NCBI GenBank assembly: GCA_964561025.1
Contig: CAZLNM010000006.1
Coordinates: 20,416-84,415 of the forward strand
Source of the DNA: JAAZNF01 sp964561025
Lineage (GTDB): Bacteria; Myxococcota; B64-G9
Direction: 5' to 3'
DNA length: 64,000 nt
In this document: positions 7,966-15,630 of the stretch, one piece after another
Layout: every line of letters starts with the position of its first letter
How positions within the stretch are numbered: position 1 is the first letter of the stretch
Notes under the pieces: generated by a model
The model's database searches: none
What the model was told of the DNA's origin: nothing
Seen by the model: the letters and a program-made list of their open reading frames with translations, nothing else
Made by a program: the position numbers and the translations under genes

Positions 7966-9098
7966 GTCACCTCACTCGCTCCGCCGGACGATGCGGCACC
8001 CGCCAGAACGGACTTGACGATCTCGGCGACCCGTGGCGCGGGCAGCCGCGCTCCCAGCTGGACGCGGACGTCCCGGTAGCCGTCCAGCACCGCCGCGCGC
8101 GCCGGGCCATCCTCGAGCAAGCGCTCAGCGGCCGCCGCCACCGCCTCGGGACGGGCGCTCCCCTGGAGGAGTTCAGGCACCACCGGGTGGCCGGCCAGGA
8201 TGTTCACGATGCACACGTGGCGCAGCCGAAAGATCGGCCGCACCAGCGCGTAGGTCGTCCATGACACCCGGTACAACACCACCGCCGGGACCTCGAGCAG
8301 GGCGGCCTCCAGGGTCGCGGTTCCCGAGGCGCACAGCGCGAGCCGGGCGCCCCGTAGCGCCTCCTGTCCTCCGGCCGCGGGCTCGGCGTGAACACCCGCG
8401 GAGCGCAGCCGCTCTTGCATCTTTGCGCCATCCATCCCCGGCGCCACCGCCAGCACGAACCGCAGGGTAGGGCGCCGATCCTGAAGTTGCCGGGCCGCGT
8501 TGGCGATCACGGGCAGCAGCCGCTCGACCTCGCGCGGCCGGCTCCCCGGCAGCAGGGCGACCCGCGGCGGTTCGGTCGGCGGGACCGGCTCCAGGCGGGC
8601 CAGTGGGTGCCCCACGTATTCCGTGTTCACTCCGTGGCGCCGGAAGAATTCTTCCTCGAATGGGAAGATCACGCACAGGCGCGCAACCAGGCGCCTGAGC
8701 TGCCGCACCCGGGAGCGGCGCCAGGCCCAGGCCTGCGGCGCGATGTAGTAGACCACGGGAACCTTGAGGTGGCGCAAGCGCCGGGCCAGGCGCAGGTTGA
8801 AATCGGGAAGATCCAGGAGCAGCGCCGCGTCCGGGCGGGTTCGTTCGGCCTCCGCGCGCACGGCCCGAAACACCCGGCGGATGGCCGGGAGCCGCCGCAG
8901 CGCCTCGCTCACCCCCACCACGTTGAGGGCCTGCGCGTCCGCCACTCGGCGCAAGCCGGCGCGGGAAAGGCGCTCACCGCCGAGGCCGAAGCACTCCACA
9001 TCCGGCACCTCGCGCCGGAGCACCTCCAGCACTGCGGCGCCGTGGCTGTCGGCCGAGGCCTCGCCGGCCACCAGCAGCAGTCGGGGCGGGCGGCTCAC
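7962..9098 (-). CDS. lpxB: Lipid-A-disaccharide synthase LpxB
   Basis: A 378-residue GT19 enzyme, the normal length, that joins UDP-2,3-diacylglucosamine to lipid X (2,3-diacylglucosamine 1-phosphate) to form the lipid A disaccharide at the inner membrane. Hallmarks: LLLVAGEASADSHGA at the N-terminus, IDLPDFN-equivalent LLDLPDFNLRLA, YYIAPQAWAWRRSR, LLPGSRPREVERLLP and a C-terminal ASGTATLEAAL. The start is the GTG at 9098, which overlaps the stop of the upstream oxidoreductase (GTGA); longer in-frame readings only add antisense-like Arg/Pro-rich sequence. It is the second gene of the minus-strand operon. lpxA, lpxD and fabZ are not in this window. Confidence 0.96.
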   Translation of the reverse strand: MSRPPRLLLVAGEASADSHGAAVLEVLRREVPDVECFGLGGERLSRAGLRRVADAQALNVVGVSEALRRLPAIRRVFRAVRAEAERTRPDAALLLDLPDFNLRLARRLRHLKVPVVYYIAPQAWAWRRSRVRQLRRLVARLCVIFPFEEEFFRRHGVNTEYVGHPLARLEPVPPTEPPRVALLPGSRPREVERLLPVIANAARQLQDRRPTLRFVLAVAPGMDGAKMQERLRSAGVHAEPAAGGQEALRGARLALCASGTATLEAALLEVPAVVLYRVSWTTYALVRPIFRLRHVCIVNILAGHPVVPELLQGSARPEAVAAAAERLLEDGPARAAVLDGYRDVRVQLGARLPAPRVAEIVKSVLAGAASSGGASEVT

Positions 9099-10015
9099 CG
9101 GCTCCCCCTCGCGGCGCGCCGGACTTGGTCGGCCAACCGCACCGCGCGCAGGCCCGCCTCGCCGTCCACCGGGACCGGCCCGCGGCCGGCCAGCGCCTCC
9201 AGGAAGGCGCGGTCCTGAGCGAGCAGGGCATCCTCTCCCACGGCCGCGGAGAAGGCGGTCTGGCCGTCGGCCGCCCCGTGGACGATCCGGACCGAACGGG
9301 AGAGCAGGTCCGCCTCTCCCAGCGCTCCCTCGGCGAAGGCCTGGATCGTCCGGGCCGGCGCGGCGGCGAGCCGGGTGGCGCAGAACTCGGCGACGAGCCC
9401 ATGTTCGAAAATGAGGCGCGCCGAGGCCGCGTCGGCGAGGGCCGGTGGCGGCGGCCAGGCCTGGGCCTCGATGGATGCGGCCGGGCCGGTGGCGAGCAGC
9501 AGCGCCAGATCGAGATCGTGGATCATGAGGTCGAGCAAAACGTCCACGTCGGTGCCGCGCCCGGTGTACACGCTGCGCCGCTCGAAACGGAGGTAGCGCG
9601 GGCGGGGGATAAACTTCCGTAAGGCCCCGAAGGCCGGGTTGAAGCGCTCGACGTGACCCACCTGGAGCAGGCAGCCGTGCTGCCGCGCCAGGGAGCACAG
9701 CTCGTGCGCTGATTCAGGCTCCGGCGCCAGGGGCTTCTCCACCAGCAGGTGAACGCCGGCGCGAAGCAGCCCGGAGGCCACGGCGTGGTGCTCCGAGGCC
9801 GGGACGGTGACCACCGCGGCGGATACCGTGCCCGGCAGGCCGTCGCAGCTTGCGCTGGCCTCGCCTTTCACCTCGGCCGCCAGCGCACGGGCGCGCGCGA
9901 GGTCGCGGTCGACGACGCGGGCGACCTTCACGCCGGGCAAGCCGGCCAGGAGGCGGGCGTGCTTTGCGCCCATGGCGCCGGCGCCGACGATGGCGAAGGA
10001 AAGGAGCGCAGCCAT
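9095..10015 (-). CDS. Gfo/Idh/MocA-family oxidoreductase of the lpx operon
   Basis: A 306-residue NAD(P)-dependent sugar oxidoreductase. It has an N-terminal Rossmann fold (FAIVGAGAMGAKHARLL), the family EKPLAPE motif with its catalytic-site Lys (about residue 88), and a C-terminal alpha/beta domain with LMIHDLDLAL, where the His is usually catalytic. The ATG at 10015 follows GGAGAGG. It overlaps lpxB by four bases. In several Gram-negative lineages a Gfo/Idh gene lies between lpxA and lpxB; in others GnnA of this superfamily oxidises UDP-GlcNAc to make 3-amino lipid A. No partner aminotransferase (GnnB) is visible, so the substrate stays open. Confidence 0.88.
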   Translation of the reverse strand: MAALLSFAIVGAGAMGAKHARLLAGLPGVKVARVVDRDLARARALAAEVKGEASASCDGLPGTVSAAVVTVPASEHHAVASGLLRAGVHLLVEKPLAPEPESAHELCSLARQHGCLLQVGHVERFNPAFGALRKFIPRPRYLRFERRSVYTGRGTDVDVLLDLMIHDLDLALLLATGPAASIEAQAWPPPPALADAASARLIFEHGLVAEFCATRLAAAPARTIQAFAEGALGEADLLSRSVRIVHGAADGQTAFSAAVGEDALLAQDRAFLEALAGRGPVPVDGEAGLRAVRLADQVRRAARGSR

Positions 10016-10067
10016 GCCTCTCCCGGGTGCGGCCGTCGGCCGCAAACCAGAACCCGATCCGACGGCT

Positions 10068-10097
10068 ACACTATCGCGGTCTGCGGTCGCGACTCAA
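10068..10097 (-). promoter_or_regulatory. Candidate promoter for the Gfo/Idh-lpxB operon
   Basis: On the minus strand, TTGAGT at 10097-10092, 18 bases, then TAGTGT at 10073-10068, about 50 bases before the ATG at 10015. The same TAGTGT hexamer occurs in the candidate promoter at 15575-15603. Weak on its own. Confidence 0.35.
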
Positions 10098-10140
10098 ATT
10101 CTGGTTTTTCTGTGGGAACAAGCCGGTTCCTCCGTTGGAC

Positions 10141-10902
10141 CTACAGCAGACCGGGCAGGATGGCGCGCCGCTCGGGCGGGTAGTCCGGGAAGGTCGTGCG
10201 GTACCAGCGGTGGTGGGCGAGCGCGCGGGGAACCAGGTTGCAGGCGGTCCAGGCGAAGAACACCCAGGCGGCGGGCGAGGCCGAGGCCAGCGCGAAGCCG
10301 AGCCATTCCACCAGCTCTCCCAGGTAGTTGGGTGAGGACACCCAGCGGTACAACCCACCATGGGGAATGCGGTAGCCGCTCTCGCCCGGTCCGCGCAGGC
10401 GCCGCAACACCGCGTCGCTGTGCTGGTTGATGGCGAAACCCGCGGCGAAGATCAGCGCGCCGGCGATGAAATTCGGGCTCGTCAGCCAGGTGTCGGGCAG
10501 GATCGGGCCGAAGGCGAACAGGTAGCGGCCGTTGAGGTAGCCGTTGAACAGGTTGAAGACGAAGCCGAAGGCGGCGATGGCGAGCGGCATGGGTTTGCTG
10601 GCCGGAGAGAGGCGGAACGGGAAGATGAAGGTCCGGTTGAGGTAGTGCACCAGCCACAAGGAGAGCAGCACCACGGCCGGCAGGTTGCCGTGCCGATCGC
10701 CCAGGATGAACAACGCGACCATCAGGGCCGGGGAGGGGATCTCCATGAGCACCCAGCCGAAGCGCGCCGGCAGGAGCGGCCCCCAATTCTTCCGAAGGTG
10801 GCGGCCGTAGGGTGCGGTGATGAACAGCAGGGAAAAAAAGATGATCCCCCCGCTGCAAAGAAACCCCCACAGGATGAAATCGAAGATCTGGCGTTCGCTC
10901 AT
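10141..10902 (-). CDS. Steroid 5-alpha-reductase family protein (SRD5A-like)
   Basis: A 253-residue membrane protein, the same size as human SRD5A1/2 (about 255), which reduce the delta4 double bond of 3-oxo-steroids with NADPH. The C-terminal half carries the family signature: GYRIPHGGLYRWVSSPNYLG, then ELVEWLGFALAS with the conserved Glu, then a HHRWY-type motif (LAHHRWYRTTFPDYP) and a closing RRAILPGLL. About six or seven hydrophobic helices are visible. The start is the ATG at 10902, only ten bases after the SDR gene, so the two are co-transcribed. The nearest alternative is a related DUF1295 or isoprenylcysteine-type enzyme, but the SRD5A signature is strong. The true substrate (sterol, bile-acid-like or enoyl lipid) is unknown. 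Confidence 0.88.
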   Translation of the reverse strand: MSERQIFDFILWGFLCSGGIIFFSLLFITAPYGRHLRKNWGPLLPARFGWVLMEIPSPALMVALFILGDRHGNLPAVVLLSLWLVHYLNRTFIFPFRLSPASKPMPLAIAAFGFVFNLFNGYLNGRYLFAFGPILPDTWLTSPNFIAGALIFAAGFAINQHSDAVLRRLRGPGESGYRIPHGGLYRWVSSPNYLGELVEWLGFALASASPAAWVFFAWTACNLVPRALAHHRWYRTTFPDYPPERRAILPGLL

Positions 10903-10912
10903 GGCTCGTCCT

Positions 10913-11890
10913 TCAGCATCCCTGCTCGCGGAACCAGGCCACCGTGTCGCGGATGGTCTCCGCAAGCGGCCGGGCAGAGTAGCCCAGCTCGCGCTCGGCC
11001 TTTTTGCCGCTGATGCGCCGGTTGCTGTGGCGCAGCACGTCCAGGGATTCGAGGGTGTAGATGGGGCGCCGCTTTCGCAGCCGGCACCAGGCGGTGACGA
11101 AGGGCGCGCCGACGCCGGCCAGCCACAGGGGCGCCGCGCGCCGCGGCACCTTCACCCCGCCGAATTCGGCGACCCAGCGGGCCAGCTCCGCGAATGGCGC
11201 CCAGCGACCGGGCAGCAGGTAGCGCTCTCCGCGCCGGCCCTTCTCCTCGGCGGCTATAGCTCCGGCCACCACGTCGCGCACGTCCACCCAGTCGAAGCCG
11301 CCGTCCACCAGCATGGGGAACTTGCCGCGCAGCAGGCCCAGGATGGCCTCGCCCATGGGAGAGGGCTTGAAGTCCAGCGGTCCGATCACCGAGGTGGGAT
11401 TGACGATCACCGCGTCCAGCCCCTGCCGCACGCCGGCCATCACCTCGGCCTCGCCGGCCACCTTGGAGCAGTCGTAGGGCAGGCCCTCGCCGGGCGCGAC
11501 GCACTCGCGCGCCTCGTCGAGGATTTCGTCGCGCGGCTCCTGGCGGAAGGCGTGGATGGAAGAGAAGTGCACCAGGCGTCGCACCTTGTTTCTCAAGCAG
11601 GCGGCGACCACGTTACGGGTGCCTTCGCGGTTGATGCGGTCGATCATCCCGCCCAGGTTGCCGGACACCCAGATCTTGGCCGCCAGGTGGTACACCACCT
11701 CGGCGCCCTCGAGGGCGCGTTCGATGGATGCCGGTTCGAGCACGTCGGCCCGGACCACCTCCAGAGCGAGGCCGTCCACCGCCCGGGTGTCGGAGTGGAC
11801 GATGGCGCGGACCTTCCGGCCGCGCGCAAGCAACGCCCGCACCAGGTTGCCGCCCACGTGTCCCGAGGCGCCAGTCACCGCGACCGACAT
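10913..11890 (-). CDS. NAD-dependent epimerase / 3-beta-HSD-like SDR
   Basis: A 325-residue extended short-chain dehydrogenase with the N-terminal NAD motif TGASGHVGG (residues 6-14), HFSS upstream of the active site, and a YDCSK catalytic YxxxK. The overall pattern (ADVLEPASIERAL, VYHLAA, INREGTRNVVAACL, NPTSVIGPLD) fits the dihydroflavonol-reductase/3-beta-hydroxysteroid dehydrogenase branch that also contains hopanoid-associated HpnA and sterol C4-decarboxylase-type NSDHL. The start has AAAGGAG five bases before the ATG. It is paired with the SRD5A-like gene, which suggests a two-step change of a steroid-like ring (3-OH to 3-oxo, then C4-C5 reduction); that pathway is an inference. Confidence 0.87.
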   Translation of the reverse strand: MSVAVTGASGHVGGNLVRALLARGRKVRAIVHSDTRAVDGLALEVVRADVLEPASIERALEGAEVVYHLAAKIWVSGNLGGMIDRINREGTRNVVAACLRNKVRRLVHFSSIHAFRQEPRDEILDEARECVAPGEGLPYDCSKVAGEAEVMAGVRQGLDAVIVNPTSVIGPLDFKPSPMGEAILGLLRGKFPMLVDGGFDWVDVRDVVAGAIAAEEKGRRGERYLLPGRWAPFAELARWVAEFGGVKVPRRAAPLWLAGVGAPFVTAWCRLRKRRPIYTLESLDVLRHSNRRISGKKAERELGYSARPLAETIRDTVAWFREQGC

Positions 11891-11917
11891 GGGATCTCCT
11901 TTCGCCGCCGACGCGCC

Positions 11918-11946
11918 TTGGTAGGGCAATCCGGCGGGGCTGTCAA
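11918..11946 (-). promoter_or_regulatory. Candidate promoter for the SDR-SRD5A pair
   Basis: On the minus strand a consensus TTGACA (11946-11941), a 17-base spacer and TACCAA (11923-11918), about 30 bases before the ATG at 11890. The -10 is poor. Confidence 0.4.
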
Positions 11947-11968
11947 GTGAGGCCTGGGCAGGCGCCGT

Positions 11969-14530
11969 TCAGGAGTGGATGTCGATGAGCTCCAGGACCG
12001 GGCCCTCGGGCTCGGTGACGGCGGACGGATCGGCCGTGGCCTCGATCACCCAGTCGCCGGCGCCCTCCGGATCCAGGATGCGCTGGCGCAGGTGAACCGT
12101 GCCGTCGGGGCGGCGCTCGATGAAGGTGTACTCGCCGAGCCGCGAACGCGCCGAGACGTCGATGGACCCGTGTTCTTCGAAGTACGGGCCGAGCGCCCGC
12201 TCGAGATCCGCGGCGCTCCAGGGGTGGGCCTCGCTCTGGCGCACCAGCTCGAGCGCGCCCTCGAAGTCTCGCCGTGCCAGGGCCTTGAGCAGGGCGTGCA
12301 GCTCGCAGCGCAGCTCGGCGTCCTGGGTGCGCGGGTTCTCGCGGAAGGCGCGCAAACGAGCGGCGGCCGGGGCCTCGCGCTCGATCCGCGGGCCTTCCTG
12401 CGGGAGCTGCTGCATGCCCTCCCACTCGGAAAGCAGGCTGGCGTCGGTGCGCCGCACCACCCCGTGCAGGAAGGCGAGCGTCTCCTCGAACTCGTCGTTC
12501 CAGCGCTCCTCGGGGACGTTTTGCAGCGCCGTCTTGTAGACCTGGGACAGGTGGCGCAGTAGCACGCCCTCGCTGCGGGCGAGCCCATACTCCTGCACGT
12601 ACTCGTTGAAGGTCATGAAGCGCTCGACCATCTCGCGCGCGATCGACTTCGGCCGGATACGATCCCGCGCCAGCCAGGGGTGGGCCCGCGCGAACTCCTC
12701 GAAGGCCTGGTAGAGAAGCTCCGCCAGCGGCTTGGGGTGTTCCACCCGCTCCAGCCGTTCCATGCGCTCGGCGTACTCGACGCCCTCGGCCTTGAGTTTG
12801 GCGATGAGCTCGGTCTTCAGCCGATCCACCTGCTTGTAGAGCACCGCGCCGGGGTCCTCCAGGATGGCCTCCACCAGCGAGAGCAGATCCAGCGCGTACG
12901 TCTCCGATTCGGGATCGAGCAGGTCGATGGCCGCGATGAGGAACAGCGACAAGGTGTGGTGCAGCGAGAAGTCGAGCTGCAAACCCGCGCGGATGACGGC
13001 GCGCCGGCCCCGGCCGTTCGCGAGGGGCGCGAGCTCCACGATGCCGGCCTGGACCAGGGAGCGGAACAGCATGGCCGCCTGCCGGCGCAAGAAACGCTTC
13101 TCGTTGTCCGGCTGGTGGGAGCGTTCGATGAGCTCCAGCAACCGGCGGTACCCGCCCCCCGGCGTCTGGTCGTCCTGAGATTGCAAGAGATCGACCAGCA
13201 TGCCGTGCGTCACGCCGAAACGCGGCGAGAGCGGTTCCGGCAACGTCCGTTGCAGCCGCTCGAACACATCCCTGCTCCAACCCGGCGCGCCCGGCGGGGG
13301 TTTTTTCTTTACCAGTTTCTTCTTCAGCGCCGGGTTTTCCGCGATGCGGGCCTCGATGCGCTGGTTCTCCACCTGCCAGGGAGGGGCCAGGGCCACCACG
13401 TTGCCGTGATCGTCGAAGCCGCGACGGCCGGCGCGGCCGCCGATCTGGTGGAAGTCGCGCGCCGAGAGGATGGCCGTCTTCTGCCCGTCGTACTTGTAGA
13501 GCTGGGTGAACAGCACGCTGCGGATGGGGATGTTCACGCCCACCCCCAGCGTGTCCGTGCCCGAGATCACCTTGAGGTGCCCGGTCTGGGCCAAACGCTC
13601 GACGATGCGGCGGTAGCGCGGCAGCAGGCCGGCGTGGTGGACCCCGATTCCCTGGCGCAGCAGGCGGCTGAACTCCTTGCCGAAGGGCGTGTGCAGCCGC
13701 TCCTTCGACAGAGATTCGGCGATGGCCTGCCGATCCTCGCGCGAGCAAACGCTGAGCGAGGCGAGATCGGAAGCCATCTCCACCGCCGCGCGCTGGGTGA
13801 AGTTCACCAGGTACACCGGGGTCTCGCCGGCGCGTGTAAGCTCAACCACCGCGTCCTGCAGCAGCGCATCCAGGTAGGAAAAGCGCAGCGGCACCGGGCG
13901 CTCGCCGCTGGCGATGATCCGCACGGCGCGGTGGGTGGCGGCCTCCAGGTGTTGCTGGATGGCCCGCGGGTCGCCCAGCGTCGCCGACATGAGCAAAAAG
14001 ATGCAGTCGGGCATGGTGAGCAGCGGCACCTGCCAGGCGACGCCGCGCTCGGGGTCGGCGTAGTAGTGGAACTCGTCCATCACCACGTAATCGACGTCGG
14101 CCGCGTCGTTGCGCAGGGCCAAATTGGCGAGCACCTCGGCGGTGGCGCAGATGACCGGCGCCCCGGCGTTGACGCTGCCGTCGCCGGTGAGCAGCCCCAC
14201 CCGCTCGGGGCCGAGGGCCTTGCACAGGTCGAAGAACTTCTCGTTCACCAGGGCCTTGGTGGGGGCGGTGTACCAGGAGAGCCGGCCCTCGGCCAGCGCC
14301 TGGAAGTGCAGCGCCTCGGCCACCAGCGACTTTCCCGAGCCGGTGGGGGTGGCCAGGATGACGTGCTTTCCGGCGAGGAGCTCGAGGATGGCCTCCTCCT
14401 GGGCGGGGTACAGCGAAAGGCCGCGCTCGGCCACGTACGAGACGAACTCGTCGAGGATGGCATCGGGCGCGGGCTCGGTCACACCCGAGAAACGCTGGAG
14501 GCGCCTGCCGAGTGGGGGGAGGCCCGTCAT
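11969..14530 (-). CDS. Ski2-like DEAD/DEAH-box helicase with DUF3516-type C-terminus
   Basis: An 853-residue superfamily 2 helicase. Motif I is ATPTGSGKS (60-68), Ia TAPTKALVNEKF, motif II DEFH (152-155), motif III SATL (182-185), and motif VI QIGGRAGRRGFD. The GRAGRRG form of motif VI is typical of Ski2/Mtr4-like RNA helicases and Lhr relatives. The last 350 residues match what is called DUF3516 in long bacterial helicases of this class. The start is taken at the ATG at 14530, where the protein begins MTGLPPLGRRL. The likely role is ATP-driven unwinding of RNA or RNA-DNA structures; the target is unknown. It lies in the same direction as the sterol-type pair but 78 bases away, with no functional link evident. 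Confidence 0.9.
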   Translation of the reverse strand: MTGLPPLGRRLQRFSGVTEPAPDAILDEFVSYVAERGLSLYPAQEEAILELLAGKHVILATPTGSGKSLVAEALHFQALAEGRLSWYTAPTKALVNEKFFDLCKALGPERVGLLTGDGSVNAGAPVICATAEVLANLALRNDAADVDYVVMDEFHYYADPERGVAWQVPLLTMPDCIFLLMSATLGDPRAIQQHLEAATHRAVRIIASGERPVPLRFSYLDALLQDAVVELTRAGETPVYLVNFTQRAAVEMASDLASLSVCSREDRQAIAESLSKERLHTPFGKEFSRLLRQGIGVHHAGLLPRYRRIVERLAQTGHLKVISGTDTLGVGVNIPIRSVLFTQLYKYDGQKTAILSARDFHQIGGRAGRRGFDDHGNVVALAPPWQVENQRIEARIAENPALKKKLVKKKPPPGAPGWSRDVFERLQRTLPEPLSPRFGVTHGMLVDLLQSQDDQTPGGGYRRLLELIERSHQPDNEKRFLRRQAAMLFRSLVQAGIVELAPLANGRGRRAVIRAGLQLDFSLHHTLSLFLIAAIDLLDPESETYALDLLSLVEAILEDPGAVLYKQVDRLKTELIAKLKAEGVEYAERMERLERVEHPKPLAELLYQAFEEFARAHPWLARDRIRPKSIAREMVERFMTFNEYVQEYGLARSEGVLLRHLSQVYKTALQNVPEERWNDEFEETLAFLHGVVRRTDASLLSEWEGMQQLPQEGPRIEREAPAAARLRAFRENPRTQDAELRCELHALLKALARRDFEGALELVRQSEAHPWSAADLERALGPYFEEHGSIDVSARSRLGEYTFIERRPDGTVHLRQRILDPEGAGDWVIEATADPSAVTEPEGPVLELIDIHS

Positions 14531-14600
14531 CGGGTATATCGTTCCGCCTCACGTTCCGCGAGGTGGCCGGGAGTCCGAGGATGGAATGATGTGATCGAAA

Positions 14601-14867
14601 TCAGGTGCCGGCGGCGCAGTCGGCCGCCATCTGCTGCGCGGCGGCCTGGCAATCCGAGCCGTCGCAGTCCCACTTACGGGTGCCGGACTCGTACCAGCAC
14701 TGGATGTTGGACTGGTTGGTCCCCTCGCAGCAGGCGGTGATGTTGGTGCAGGTGCCGATGTCCGTGCCCGTGGGCTCGCACTGTTTGTTGCCGCCGTCGT
14801 CGCCGCAGGCAGAGAAAACGAACGCCATCGCCGAGAGCACCAGGATTGCCAGCAAGATCTTTTTCAC
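14601..14867 (-). CDS. Small Cys-rich lipoprotein
   Basis: An 88-residue lipoprotein with a lipobox FSACGDD and six further cysteines in the mature part (CEPTGTDIGTCTNITACCEG and similar). The start is a GTG at 14867, chosen because an exact AAAGGAG sits eight bases upstream. No family recognised. It lies 66 bases downstream of ogt in the same direction. The pattern (short, acidic, Cys-paired, anchored) is shared with several other lipoproteins of the window and suggests an envelope role. Confidence 0.8.
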   Translation of the reverse strand: MKKILLAILVLSAMAFVFSACGDDGGNKQCEPTGTDIGTCTNITACCEGTNQSNIQCWYESGTRKWDCDGSDCQAAAQQMAADCAAGT

Positions 14868-14933
14868 GGTTCTTTCTCCTTTCGAAAGATATCGGACGAC
14901 AGGTTTTCCCCCGCAACGAGATTTCTACTAGAA

Positions 14934-15488
14934 TTACGGTTTATAAGCAAAGGGTTTCTTGGTGGATTCACATTCCAAACGTAGCAGGAAGCGCTTGCGC
15001 GCCGGCCCGGCGCCATAGCCGCCCAGGCTGCCGTCACCCTGGATGACGCGGTGGCAGGGGACCAGGATGGCGATGCGGTTTTGGCCGTTGGCGTTCCCGG
15101 CGGCGCGGCAGGCGCGCGGGGCGCCGGCGGAGCGCGCCAGCTCTGCGTAGGAGCGCGTCTGGCCATAGGGGATGCGCAGCAACGCCCGCCATACCCGGAC
15201 CTGGAAGGCGGTACCCTCGAGGGCCAGCGGGACGGTGAAGGTCTTGCGCCGGCCGGAGAAATACTCGCCGAGCTCTCGCCGCAGGCGCGCGAGCAGGCGC
15301 CGGGCCCCGGCGGGGGCGCGGCCGCCTTGTCGCGTGGAGGAGGCCGGGCCCCGCGCGAACTCGAGGCGCAGGATCGCCGCCGGGCTGGCCTCGGCCTCCA
15401 TGCGGCCGAGCGGCGTAGCGATGACGGAGCGCGCCGTGGGACCGGGGGACACTGGCGATGGGTTCCGAGGAATGACTCGTTTTTTCAT
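14934..15488 (-). CDS. ogt: Methylated-DNA-[protein]-cysteine S-methyltransferase
   Basis: A 184-residue suicide DNA-repair protein that moves the alkyl group from O6-alkylguanine to its own cysteine. The active-site block NGQNRIAILVPCHRVIQGD holds the acceptor Cys in PCHRV. FQVRVWRALLRIPYGQTRSY is the conserved helix-turn-helix region, and GGYGAGPARKRFLLRLE is the usual C-terminal block. The N-terminal 70 residues are less conserved, with no Ada-type metal site. The ATG at 15488 has GGGAGG about five bases upstream. It may be co-transcribed with the small lipoprotein downstream. Confidence 0.94.
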   Translation of the reverse strand: MKKRVIPRNPSPVSPGPTARSVIATPLGRMEAEASPAAILRLEFARGPASSTRQGGRAPAGARRLLARLRRELGEYFSGRRKTFTVPLALEGTAFQVRVWRALLRIPYGQTRSYAELARSAGAPRACRAAGNANGQNRIAILVPCHRVIQGDGSLGGYGAGPARKRFLLRLECESTKKPFAYKP

Positions 15489-15574
15489 GGCGGCCTCCCA
15501 GGACAACCGACTGCCGGTATTTGACATCTTTGGCGCGCAGGATCAAATCGCCGGCGCCGCTATCGGGCTCCCCT

Positions 15575-15603
15575 TTGACAGCGGCAGGCAGCGGGCGTAG
15601 TGT
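15575..15603 (+). promoter_or_regulatory. Candidate promoter for the GH18-CE4-GT2 gene
   Basis: TTGACA at 15575-15580, a 17-base spacer and TAGTGT at 15598-15603, 28 bases before the ATG at 15631. The -35 is consensus and spacing is ideal; the -10 matches three of six. Confidence 0.45.
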
Positions 15604-15630
15604 CCGCCGCCGGCGAGGGATGGAGTTCGC

